Below, piece by piece: positions 45,052 to 53,431 of a DNA stretch of 64,000 nt. This stretch comes from JAGQKC01 sp965223675 (GTDB lineage Bacteria > Nitrospirota > Nitrospiria > Nitrospirales > UBA8639), in NCBI GenBank assembly GCA_965223675.1, contig OZ245013.1, positions 2,852,001-2,916,000 on the forward strand. The letters run 5' to 3'. A program made the position numbers and the translations under genes. Numbering within the stretch: position 1 is the first letter of the stretch; each line of letters starts with the position of its first letter. The notes under the pieces were generated by a model that did no database searches, was not told the DNA's origin, and worked only from the letters and a program-made list of their open reading frames with translations.

Positions 45052-45756
45052 TTATGCTGTAGCCGCGGCCCTGGCCTCTGCTGCTTGGACATCCCAGCCA
45101 TGTTCAACAGCATAATCCCATGCCGCTTTGACGACTGCTAGATTCTTGTCAATAAGCTCTTGCTTTTTCTTGAACTTCCTCTCAACGACACTGTCTAATG
45201 CTGCGGTTCCTCCAGATACTACGAATCCTTTTCCAAGGAATCGGTCTTTCACGGCTGTTTCTAATGCTTCCATATTACTCAAACCGGTAATGGCACCAAT
45301 GGCTCCACACATTGCCATATTTGTGGCAAGATCAATCCCCGCCACGTCAAGGGACAATGTTGTAGCTGGAATATAGTAAATCTTCGCATTGAGTTCTTGC
45401 AGCTCACGCTCTTGGTCGGGCTCTAGTTTCATAGGCGTGTCATGATTGATTAAAGCAACTCCGTTCTTTTTCAATCCGAAATAGAACGGATTCGTGTAAC
45501 TCTTCCCATGAGTGATCACTTGAGGATGGAAGATCATAATAATATGGGGGAATGTAATCTCCCCAATTTCATAGATCGGCTCATCCGAGACTCGAACATA
45601 GCTTTCCACTGGCGCCATGCGTTTTTCCGAACCATAAAATGGGACGATCGTGCTCTCCCCGCCTGCATTGATGACCGCAGTACTAAAAATGTGAGAGGCA
45701 GTCACCACCCCCTGCCCTCCGACACCTGCCATGCGAATATTGTATCGAACAGACAT
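45052..45756 (-). CDS. 2-oxoacid:ferredoxin oxidoreductase, gamma subunit
   Basis: The 234-residue protein starts MSVRYNIRMAGVGGQGVVTA, the glycine-rich CoA/TPP-domain start of gamma subunits, followed by PFYGSEKRMAPVESYVRVSD (about 40) and GIDLATNMAMCGAIGAITG (about 137). The ATG has a GGAGG site seven bases upstream. It lies 87 bp after the beta gene and 31 bp before the ferredoxin-like gene. In two-subunit relatives this domain is fused to alpha. Confidence 0.9.
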   Translation of the reverse strand: MSVRYNIRMAGVGGQGVVTASHIFSTAVINAGGESTIVPFYGSEKRMAPVESYVRVSDEPIYEIGEITFPHIIMIFHPQVITHGKSYTNPFYFGLKKNGVALINHDTPMKLEPDQERELQELNAKIYYIPATTLSLDVAGIDLATNMAMCGAIGAITGLSNMEALETAVKDRFLGKGFVVSGGTAALDSVVERKFKKKQELIDKNLAVVKAAWDYAVEHGWDVQAAEARAAATA

Positions 45757-45842
45757 CTTGTTGCCTCCTCTTCCTTAATTTGAGTCCGATCAAGAAACGT
45801 AGAAGTACTCTCACACGAAATAATTTTTGCTCTCAACTAGCC

Positions 45843-46733
45843 TTAACTCTTCGTTACGGCAGCAGCAGGCTTCGGAAGATATTCTTTGTACCCATACAAC
45901 TGGCCGAGATATTCTTTTGCTTCATCAGTAATATATTCCGAAAACTTATATCTATCGTTTTCAACATCTTTCGCATCTTCCATGACTTTATCAGTTGGAA
46001 TCGCGTATTCGATGTTACACGATGTATATGCCTGGATGTAGGTCGGACCAACCTCTCTCGCAACCAACACCGCTTTTTTAATCACACTCTCAACGCGGCG
46101 AGGATTATTAGGAACCACAGTGGCAACGTACGCACACCCAGCCACCTTTGCCATACCAAGCATATCCATTTTCTCAAACTTTTTCCCTACTGGAGCCATC
46201 TTGAGCACCTGGCCTTTATTGGTCATCCCGCTTTCTTGACCACCGGTATTTCCATACACTTCATTGTCCAACATAATTGTTGTAAACTTTTCTTTGCGGA
46301 ACCATGAGTGAAGAGTTTGGGCAAACCCGATATCTGCCATTCCACCATCACCAGCCATGACGACAACGTCTTTCGGCTTATCGCCAAATCTGAGTTTAAG
46401 CCCTCTTGTCAAACCGCTGGCTACACCATTTTGATCTCCATAATTTCCGTATACAAATGGAATAGCAGCCTGAGAAATGGCTAATCGACCACACCCGGCA
46501 GTCCCAACTGTGATGGTGTCTTCTGGATTTGGAAACGCGATCATGGCCAAGCGAATAAACAACGTCATGGCGCATCCAGCACACATCGGATGTTCTTCAA
46601 GAATTTCTTTAAACGTCCCAACTTGCGAGACAGTGGTTTTTTTCCCAAACGGACCATGATCAACCATATCTCTGTATTCTTTAGGCATCCAACGATCAAA
46701 CCCTGGTGTAAACTTTACATAATCGAGGCTCAT
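45843..46733 (-). CDS. 2-oxoacid:ferredoxin oxidoreductase, beta subunit (TPP-binding)
   Basis: The 296-residue subunit has the cluster-ligand CxxC in HPMCAGCAMTLF (about 49-60), TAGCGRL (about 79) and the TPP-binding motif VVMAGDGGMADIGFAQTL to IMLDNEVYGNTGGQ (about 122-160). The last conserved Cys lies in AYTSCNIEY (about 238). It has a very strong ribosome site (AAGGAGG, eight bases before ATG). It is the first gene of the operon. As in other rTCA bacteria it supports fixation of CO2 onto acetyl-CoA or succinyl-CoA. Confidence 0.92.
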   Translation of the reverse strand: MSLDYVKFTPGFDRWMPKEYRDMVDHGPFGKKTTVSQVGTFKEILEEHPMCAGCAMTLFIRLAMIAFPNPEDTITVGTAGCGRLAISQAAIPFVYGNYGDQNGVASGLTRGLKLRFGDKPKDVVVMAGDGGMADIGFAQTLHSWFRKEKFTTIMLDNEVYGNTGGQESGMTNKGQVLKMAPVGKKFEKMDMLGMAKVAGCAYVATVVPNNPRRVESVIKKAVLVAREVGPTYIQAYTSCNIEYAIPTDKVMEDAKDVENDRYKFSEYITDEAKEYLGQLYGYKEYLPKPAAAVTKS

Positions 46734-47490
46734 ATCAACATCCTCCTTCTTCGTGTTTTATTAGAAGAACCGCAAAATTCCTTAAAAAATATTGAGCATT
46801 TACCAAGCATGGCGAATAGGTATATTCACTCATATAGTGGGAAAGCTAGCAAAGAAATTCGAATATTGTCAAATTGTGACTGACGCGATCCTCCACCCTT
46901 ATTACGGAAACACGTCTTCGCAAACAGTTTATGATAAACCTGATAGAGCTTCGTATTCAACTCAAAAGAAGACCCACCAGATATAAAAGAAGGCCTATCT
47001 ATGGCTTAAAACCTTTAGGCCTTTGGGGCTATGCGAGAATAAAGCCGTATTGAGAATAATATTATAGATATCATAGCGAATCCACATACGTTCCAGTTGA
47101 ACCATGCGTGGACACGATCATGAAGAGCACCACGGGCTCCTCGATCCACATTCGAGATTGAAGCAGCAAACCAACCGACATGGTGATCAAAGATGTCCAA
47201 GCTTTCAACGCGGTCTCACCCGCGTTAAAAGCAGGAAGGCGATACCCGCTTGGCGTGACTTCACACGATTGACGTGTTGAATGATGATGCAGCGATCATC
47301 GGAGCGGAGCCACGAGGGGGTGAAATCGATCCGGCATAACCGAATCGGCCATAAACGACAGACAGCGACAACAAAGATGTCTTTTTAAGGGAGTGGTCCA
47401 TGAGTCAAACAAGGTGTATGGTTGCGGAAGGAGGAGCAGAGTGAGAAGACAAGGACAAAAACTTGTGGAGCTAATGCAAGGAAGTATACG
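46734..47490. other. Long intergenic region, no supported gene
   Basis: The right-most 60 bp upstream of the oxidoreductase beta gene hold its ribosome site and presumably its promoter. An inverted pair AAGGCCTA/TAGGCCTT with an 18-base gap lies near 46989-47022. A minus-strand frame at 47015-47200 reads GWFAASISNVDRGARGALHD and HAWFNWNVCGFAMI, which could be a decayed coding fragment but is not recognised. From 47200 to 47490 the composition is richer in GC than the flanks, with no open frame worth calling. Confidence 0.45.
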
Positions 47491-48477
47491 TCAATCAAGA
47501 ATGTATTGGACCGGATCAACGACACGATCATTCACGGCAACCTGATAGTGCAAATGTGGACCCGTTGAAAACTTCCCAGTGCTCCCGACAAGTCCGATGA
47601 GATCTCCACGCTTGACCTTTTGCCCGTACTTGACCTTCATTTTGGAAAGGTGCCCATACGTGGTCTCAATCCCAAAACCATGGTCAATACGAATAAACTT
47701 TCCCATCCTGGCATCATAGGCCGCGATAACAACTTTACCAGCAGAAGGAGCATGAATTTCTGTCCCCCTCGGGGAGCCAATATCTATTCCAGCATGCAGA
47801 GCTTTCTTTCCAGTGAAAGGAGAGACTCGAGGACCAAACTTCGATGTAATCGGCCCCTTGACTGGCCAAATGGAAGGTGTTGAGGCCCAACGCTCAGCCC
47901 GTAGATTGGCGGTATTGAGCAGCGTGTCAAGAATCTTTTTTTCCACTTGAGACTGGGAGTCGATCCAGCGGAGCCCGACCTCAATCTCTCGAATTTTTTC
48001 ATGCATGGTGAGCGTTTGTCCTAACGAGGTCGATTCAACTTTAGACTCTGCGAACTGATCGCTATTTTCAGCTCCCATAGGGTTACTGCTTTCATAGGGA
48101 AATTCCTCTCCTCCCTGCCCTGGGACAGAATTTGGGACCCCTTCGATCTCATCTGGCTCTAGGCCAAACATCGTTTGGAGTTTTCGATTCAGGTGTTCAA
48201 GTGAAACCATTCGTTTTTTCATACTATCCACTTCAACACCAAAAACTCCGGTACGCTCACGTGACGTTGCCAGTTCTTTTCGGAGTCCTTCCAATTCAGA
48301 TAATTGGCTTCTCTGATAAATGTAATGCGTTAATATTCCGCTCTGAAGGACCAGTAAACACAACCCAGCAATAAGCGAATAGCGCACGGTTGTTTTCCGC
48401 AGCTTAATGCGTAATGGATTTGAACGAGCTCCTCGAAAAACAATGATCGAATAGCTTTCGTCAGCAGAACCTTTCAT
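47491..48477 (-). CDS. M23-family peptidoglycan endopeptidase / LytM-domain protein
   Basis: The 328-residue protein has one transmembrane helix (about 32-52), a coiled-coil stretch (about 56-97, LEGLRKELATSRERTGV) and a C-terminal M23 domain with HAGIDIGSPRGTEIHAPS (about 222-239; His and Asp ligands), TYGHLSKMKVKYGQKVKRG (about 272) and the HLHYQV motif (about 307). All four metal and catalytic positions are present, so it should be an active metalloendopeptidase in the periplasm. Its layout resembles M23 proteins of cell division or shape. Confidence 0.9.
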   Translation of the reverse strand: MKGSADESYSIIVFRGARSNPLRIKLRKTTVRYSLIAGLCLLVLQSGILTHYIYQRSQLSELEGLRKELATSRERTGVFGVEVDSMKKRMVSLEHLNRKLQTMFGLEPDEIEGVPNSVPGQGGEEFPYESSNPMGAENSDQFAESKVESTSLGQTLTMHEKIREIEVGLRWIDSQSQVEKKILDTLLNTANLRAERWASTPSIWPVKGPITSKFGPRVSPFTGKKALHAGIDIGSPRGTEIHAPSAGKVVIAAYDARMGKFIRIDHGFGIETTYGHLSKMKVKYGQKVKRGDLIGLVGSTGKFSTGPHLHYQVAVNDRVVDPVQYILD

Positions 48478-48585
48478 TGTTTACCTTTTCTCTGAGCCTT
48501 TACTGTTTATACCTTGCATTTCCCATTACTGTCTTTAAGACTACAAAATGATCGCCGCAATTTCTAGACGCCCAAGAGGCCTATC

Positions 48586-48927
48586 TCATGAAGGTTCTTG
48601 TGACCTCTGAGACTTAACAGCTGCCCTCATCCACGACAAATATTCCGAAGAACCAGCTTGAATTGGGATTGCAATAATCTCTGGAACATTATAGCTATGA
48701 TGCGCTTTAATCACTGCCTCTAACGTCTCTAGCACTTCAGTTTTTGTCTTTAGAATTAAAAGAGATTCTTGCTCCTCTGTTACCGAACCCTCCCAACGAA
48801 ACACCGATTGTATACTGGGTACGATGTTCACACAGGCTACAAGCTCATCTCGAACAATTTTATGGGCAATGTTTTTTGCCTCATCCTCAGATCCAGCAGT
48901 GACCAAGACTACTATTTCTTCAGACAT
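48586..48927 (-). CDS. cutA: CutA divalent-ion tolerance protein
   Basis: The 113-residue protein matches CutA along its length: IVVLVTAGSEDEAKNIAHKI, then ACVNIVPSIQSVFRWEGSV, EEQESLLILKTKTEVLETLE, HSYNVPEIIAIPIQAGSSEYLSW in parts. CutA forms very stable trimers and was named for copper tolerance in E. coli, though its exact role is unsettled. It has its own 110-bp gap to the M23 peptidase gene on the same strand. Confidence 0.92.
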   Translation of the reverse strand: MSEEIVVLVTAGSEDEAKNIAHKIVRDELVACVNIVPSIQSVFRWEGSVTEEQESLLILKTKTEVLETLEAVIKAHHSYNVPEIIAIPIQAGSSEYLSWMRAAVKSQRSQEPS

Positions 48928-49200
48928 AACTCCATTCTGTCATTTGCCTAAGTACTACTACAAACAATTCAAAACCACCGGTATCAAACAACAATAATCA
49001 AGGCTATTCATAAAGCTTGGGATATGCCTTCATGAGACTTATCGGTTCTTTTCCTTGATCCCTAAAGGTTCAAACATTAAATCATTCAGCATCCTAATTT
49101 TTATCACACAGCACGGCCAAAAAAAAATTTTGGGACAACTGGACAAAAAATTCAAAGATATAGGCATTAAATACTAGGTAATTTAATCCAAAAAGAGAAC

Positions 49201-49956
49201 TTAATATTGGGCAAACAATCGATCTGGGTCTTCGTCTACGAGTTGAGCTAAATCAATAATCGCTGGGCGCAAAGCTTCTTGTAAGGCTCCGGGATAACTC
49301 TGAACGGCATCTTCCAGATTATAATAGGGACTGTCGTGCTTTTCTCCCTCATATTCCATCGCCATACTCCATAGCACTCTTTTAGGATCAGATGCCGGCG
49401 TTAACTGTAAATCTAGCTCAACGGCCGTTTCTGTCGCCCCCATTGGAGCTCCTAAAAACCAAAATATCACACCAATTGGACCTAAATAATACGTATCGAG
49501 ATGACGTTCCCACTCAGTAGATTGTAAGCGTCCCCGGAATACTAAGTCGGCGGATGGCGTCTTTCCATCTTCAGCGAACTCAACTGATGAAAAGAGTCCA
49601 GCTTCTCGTAATTCCGCAGCCGTAGCTTTAGCAAAATCGCTGGACGGATGAAAGTTTACGACATCAACTTTCTCAGGGTTCACGGCCTCTTCTGGTCGAT
49701 CATATTTTGTTGGTCCGTAACGAACCAAAGGAATCGCAGCTTTCCAATATTCTTCTTTGACTTTCTTCCCGCGAAGATCTTCAAAGGGCAACACGACGGC
49801 CTTGGCCGAAAGCGGCTTTTTGGCTTGAACGTCAAGGTACGACCCGGTTGAAGATGGAGGATATTCCCAATTACGATTTCCTAAACATCCCGCTACGGCA
49901 CTAAAAGTCATGATAAGAACAAGACCAAGAAAAATTCTTGCGAGAGAGGGACTCAT
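49201..49956 (-). CDS. Putative outer-membrane lipoprotein (251 aa)
   Basis: A lipoprotein signal is clear: hydrophobic residues 7-22 followed by AVAGC (Cys near residue 24). The mature part has a beta-rich pattern (KAVVLPFEDLRGKK, DLVFRGRLQSTEWER) with a hydrophobic stretch TYYLGPIGVIFWFLGAPMGA (about 155). It has no recognised enzymatic motif. It resembles uncharacterised lipoproteins of Nitrospirota-type genomes. The 270-bp gap upstream of cutA shows nothing. Confidence 0.7.
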   Translation of the reverse strand: MSPSLARIFLGLVLIMTFSAVAGCLGNRNWEYPPSSTGSYLDVQAKKPLSAKAVVLPFEDLRGKKVKEEYWKAAIPLVRYGPTKYDRPEEAVNPEKVDVVNFHPSSDFAKATAAELREAGLFSSVEFAEDGKTPSADLVFRGRLQSTEWERHLDTYYLGPIGVIFWFLGAPMGATETAVELDLQLTPASDPKRVLWSMAMEYEGEKHDSPYYNLEDAVQSYPGALQEALRPAIIDLAQLVDEDPDRLFAQY

Positions 49957-50180
49957 TCACATTCTCCTTTCTGAACGGGCTAAGCACCGATGGTGTCGAA
50001 TCTTAGACTGGACCTCTTGACTGACATCTCAGGTCATTGTTTATTGATCGTATATTTGAAAGGGGAGCAACCGATGAACCAACCTTTGTTTGTTGGCCTG
50101 CAAAACACATAGAACCTTTCCCTCCTGATGGATGAAAGACCCTACATTAACAGTGTCGTACCAACATCTGGATGGCAACA

Positions 50181-50801
50181 TTACCGTTCAAATCCACCGG
50201 CCCGAGCCAGATGTTCTTGAAACTCCTTATACGTTCGCGTAACGGGAAATTGTGGAAACTCGTCTCGAAAAGTTTCCGGAGGACAGAATAATATTCCTGC
50301 ATCTGCTTCCTTTAACATCGAGATATCATTATAGGAATCTCCTGCGGCCAATACCCGAAACCCTATATTTTTAAAGGCCAAGACCGCATGCCGTTTTTGA
50401 TCCACCATGCGAAGATGATACTGACTGATAAATCCATCTTCGTCGACTTCTAACGAATGGCAAAAAATCGTTGGGAATTGCAGCTGTTTCATCAAGGATC
50501 CCACGAATTCATAGTAGGTATCGGATAGAATAATAACCTGACAGCGTTCTCTCAGCCAGGATAGAAATTCGGCAGCACCTTCTAGTGGAGACAATTTCGC
50601 GATAATGTTCTGAATTTCCTGAAGTTTGATGCCGTGCTTTCGTAAGACAAGGAGCCGCTTCTCCATTAATTCATCATAATCAGGAATATCGCGTGTGGTC
50701 ATCCTGAGTTCTTGAACAGCAAAATGATCCGCGACAGCAAGCCAAATTTCTGGAGCCACCACTCCTTCCATGTCTAAGCACACCACAACAGGATTTTTCA
50801 T
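50181..50801 (-). CDS. thrH: ThrH-like phosphoserine phosphatase / phosphoserine:homoserine phosphotransferase
   Basis: The protein belongs to the HAD superfamily: VVVCLDMEGVVAPEIW (motif I DxEG), IILSDTYYEF (motif II) and AGDSYNDISMLKEADAGI (motif IV). The DMEGVLxPEIW form is that of ThrH, which makes L-serine from phosphoserine or transfers the phosphate to homoserine. I start at the Met at 50801 (206 residues, usual size); the earlier TTG at 50834 adds 11 residues. It follows gph on the same strand. Confidence 0.85.
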   Translation of the reverse strand: MKNPVVVCLDMEGVVAPEIWLAVADHFAVQELRMTTRDIPDYDELMEKRLLVLRKHGIKLQEIQNIIAKLSPLEGAAEFLSWLRERCQVIILSDTYYEFVGSLMKQLQFPTIFCHSLEVDEDGFISQYHLRMVDQKRHAVLAFKNIGFRVLAAGDSYNDISMLKEADAGILFCPPETFRDEFPQFPVTRTYKEFQEHLARAGGFER

Positions 50802-50945
50802 AACTGCTCTTTTAAGCTCCCTTAACTCTTTCAACTACACTTCTGTTCATCATAAAGAAAAGTCTATCATGATACAACTCAAGCCGTTCTTGACTCATTC
50901 ACAATCAATACATGCGTCCCTTCTGATGGATAGACCACAGTTCTC

Positions 50946-51617
50946 TCATTTTTCCCCAACTATGGTATTAAAAAGATCATCAGGACTTTCACAATAAAAA
51001 TCTGGTTGTAACGCCATCACTTTTTCTCGATTGCCATAGCCATACCCTACGGCACATGCCTTGACCCCTATGGCTTGAGCTGCCCTGACATCATTGGTAC
51101 TATCTCCAACCATAAGAGCACGTTCAGGTGAAATATCTAATTTCTCCAATACTCGTAGCAACATGCCAGGGTCCGGCTTTAATTCGGAAGTATCCCGAGG
51201 GCTTTCAATCGCCGAAAACTTCTGAATAGCTCCTAACCCTTCCACAATCTTCAAGGTATATTCCAGTGTTTTATTGGTCACAACAGCACATTGTCGACCA
51301 TTAAGCAGAGAGAGGATATCCCAGATTCTGGGATAGAATTCCGTTGAGTCTAAACAATGGGCTAGATAGTGATGACGAAAAATCCGTAAGGCTTGTTCAT
51401 ATTGTTCAACATTGGCTTCTCCAACAGAGAGTCGCAAAAGCTGCTTTACCCCATCTCCGACAAAGCTGAATATCTCCTCCAGTGATCGTTGAGGCAATCC
51501 CAAATCACCGAGTGTAAGATTCACTGAATTCGCAATATCGACCTTCGAATCGATCAGTGTCCCATCTAAATCGAAAAGCACTAAATCCACGTGACAGCGT
51601 TCAAGTGGTTGTTCCAT
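50946..51617 (-). CDS. gph: HAD hydrolase, phosphoglycolate phosphatase type
   Basis: The 223-residue protein has DLVLFDLDGTLIDSKVDI (motif I; two Asp), CAVVTNKTLEYTL (motif II Thr/Lys), a Lys near SELKPDPGML and MVGDSTNDVRAAQAIG (motif IV). A helical cap domain (about 30-95) has the Gph-like pattern FSFVGDGVKQLLRLS. The start codon directly abuts the stop of the upstream gene (TAA-ATG), so translation is likely coupled. It probably detoxifies 2-phosphoglycolate. Confidence 0.85.
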   Translation of the reverse strand: MEQPLERCHVDLVLFDLDGTLIDSKVDIANSVNLTLGDLGLPQRSLEEIFSFVGDGVKQLLRLSVGEANVEQYEQALRIFRHHYLAHCLDSTEFYPRIWDILSLLNGRQCAVVTNKTLEYTLKIVEGLGAIQKFSAIESPRDTSELKPDPGMLLRVLEKLDISPERALMVGDSTNDVRAAQAIGVKACAVGYGYGNREKVMALQPDFYCESPDDLFNTIVGEK

Positions 51618-52172
51618 TTATGAGGCCTTTGCAATCTGTTCACGTAGGTGTTGAAGACTAGTTTTTCGGGCTTCTTCACTTTCATGTAATTCCTCTAAGC
51701 GAATAAAGTCCAGTAGACGTTTCCTGCCCACATGTGGAGGAAGCTGCGGTGCAATGATTCGCCAACGTTCATGAATGGCTTTGATATGGAAATATTCTAG
51801 ATAGATTTGCGCCTCCGGTAGAAACGTTGCCGTTTCCCAATACATCGTCCCAAGGACATGAAAGGTCACCGGTATCAATGCCTCTGTACTGGTTAAGATT
51901 TCCCACTGGGTGACGTCTTCAATCACCCGATATTCTGATATAACCACAACCCGTCCCCAGACTGGCTCTTCTGTCCAGATGACAAAAGGGGCAAGAACTT
52001 CCTGAGAGTTCACCTGAAGTCGAGCCCCTCGTTTATCTAAGGACACATACTTTTCGACCACTTGACTGGGATCGTTCTTAATATCACCTGAAAAAGCCAG
52101 AACCTCCACTGGGAAGCACACCCCAACTATCCCAAGCACTCCCAAGTGGAGCCATCGAAAAAACTGTCTCAT
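51618..52172 (-). CDS. Secreted hypothetical protein (184 aa)
   Basis: A signal peptide (MRQFFRWLHLGVLGIVGVCF, cut near AFS-GD) is followed by a beta-rich domain (residues 30-130, GARLQVNSQEVLAPFVIWTE) and a charged helical tail (ELHESEEARKTSLQHLREQ). No family was recognised. It lies between the receiver-domain gene and gph with no gap to gph. Periplasmic location is inferred. Confidence 0.7.
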   Translation of the reverse strand: MRQFFRWLHLGVLGIVGVCFPVEVLAFSGDIKNDPSQVVEKYVSLDKRGARLQVNSQEVLAPFVIWTEEPVWGRVVVISEYRVIEDVTQWEILTSTEALIPVTFHVLGTMYWETATFLPEAQIYLEYFHIKAIHERWRIIAPQLPPHVGRKRLLDFIRLEELHESEEARKTSLQHLREQIAKAS

Positions 52173-52228
52173 AGGAAGTCAGTTGAGCACGCGCCAAGAA
52201 AGATTGGCCAAAGGAGAAAGGAGAGTCA

Positions 52229-52702
52229 TTATCCTTTCAATAGAATAACCAGGATAATGCCAAGGAGAAGCCATAATGGAATGGAAAGCATCAGACCCCA
52301 CACTAACCCTTGAGAGGTCTTTAATCGGCTTTTTAATTTACGCTTTTCAACAGCTTTTGATACTCTTGCCTTGACCTCCTCAAGGTGAAATGGTTTCGTG
52401 ATATAGTCATCGGCACCAAGACTGATAGAGCCGACTGCCGTGCTAATTGAAGGATGTCCTGTAATCATAAGAAAAATGATGTCATCATTCAGTTCACGAA
52501 TCCGTTTTAAGAGTTCCATGCCATCCATATTTGGCATAATCAAGTCGGCTAAAATAATATCAATTTCATCTTGTTTAAATTTTTTCAAGGCATCTTGGCC
52601 ATCTTCTGCCGTATGCACAGAGTAGTCAAGCGTTTCAAGAAATTCCGCAAGAGCCTCCCGTACACCTCGGTCATCATCAACCACCAAGACTCGTTCAGCC
52701 AT
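52229..52702 (-). CDS. Receiver-domain response regulator with C-terminal transmembrane helix
   Basis: Residues 4-118 form a complete CheY-like receiver: RVLVVDDDRGVREAL, phospho-Asp in IILADLIMPNMDG (about 52), Thr in FLMITGHPS and Lys in DDYITKPFHLEE. After a basic linker (KRKLKSRLKTSQ) residues 133-156 are a hydrophobic helix (LVWGLMLSIPLWLLLGIILV), so the protein is probably anchored with the receiver facing the cytosol. No DNA-binding domain is present. It lies between lolA and a secreted protein gene. The output is unknown. Confidence 0.85.
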   Translation of the reverse strand: MAERVLVVDDDRGVREALAEFLETLDYSVHTAEDGQDALKKFKQDEIDIILADLIMPNMDGMELLKRIRELNDDIIFLMITGHPSISTAVGSISLGADDYITKPFHLEEVKARVSKAVEKRKLKSRLKTSQGLVWGLMLSIPLWLLLGIILVILLKG

Positions 52703-52753
52703 AGCGAATCATCTCCCCTCCGCACAGGGTGAAGCCCTTAGACTTTGTCATGT

Positions 52754-53431
52754 TTACATGATAGGCGCATCAACAATCACTACGTCATCGGGCATGTTTA
52801 ATTGCAAAACTTGAGCATCAATCCCTTGATTGATAAGAAATTTGGAAAAACGCAATGTCGAAATATTTCCGGTTTTTTCGTATAACATAATTTGACTGAT
52901 CAAATGAGACTCGGGTTGTATAGTTAACTCAATACGAGTCACCGTGGAAGTCGATTGGTCCTCAGATTTGGGGGTCAGAACGACAATAGGTAACCCTCCC
53001 TCCCCCCTCTTCTCCTTCGAAGAAGTGCCAATATCAAATTGCTCCCCAAGCTTCCCCACACCCTGAAGCAACGTTAACGGAGCCTTAGAGGCAGCCATCT
53101 GTGTCAGGTTGCCTTTCACCACTTGCTGGTGTTCAGGCACATACCACATCACTTGATCACCTTCAACCAGAATCTGCTCAACAGAAGGCTGTTGATAATC
53201 CCAACGAAGCAACCCAGGCTTTTTGAGAAGCACTCTTCCAGACGAAGACAGACGACTGTCAAATCCCTCAATCTGAGTTTCCTGAGAAAATTCCGCTTGT
53301 AAATCTTGAGTTCGCAAATACCGAGCATCGACCTTTTTCACGAGAGCTTGAACTTCTTCTAAAGACGCATGGACAATAGAGTGGCCACTGCACAAAAAAA
53401 TCAGCAAACCAACGAATAGGACACGCTTCAT
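52754..53431 (-). CDS. lolA: LolA-like outer-membrane lipoprotein carrier
   Basis: The 225-residue protein has a signal peptide (about 1-22), then LEEVQALVKKVDARYLRTQD, LQAEFSQETQIEGFD, and the SSGRVLLKKPGLLRWDYQQ strand-turn region found in LolA. It carries lipoproteins across the periplasm. Its start overlaps the ftsK stop by 4 bp (ATGA). The pairing ftsK-lolA is common in bacteria and supports the call. Confidence 0.85.
   Translation of the reverse strand: MKRVLFVGLLIFLCSGHSIVHASLEEVQALVKKVDARYLRTQDLQAEFSQETQIEGFDSRLSSSGRVLLKKPGLLRWDYQQPSVEQILVEGDQVMWYVPEHQQVVKGNLTQMAASKAPLTLLQGVGKLGEQFDIGTSSKEKRGEGGLPIVVLTPKSEDQSTSTVTRIELTIQPESHLISQIMLYEKTGNISTLRFSKFLINQGIDAQVLQLNMPDDVVIVDAPIM

Noticed and set aside
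47015..47200. 61-residue minus-strand frame with protein-like composition
   Set aside because: It is bounded by stops upstream, with no family match and no ribosome site. A decayed gene piece is possible but unsupported.
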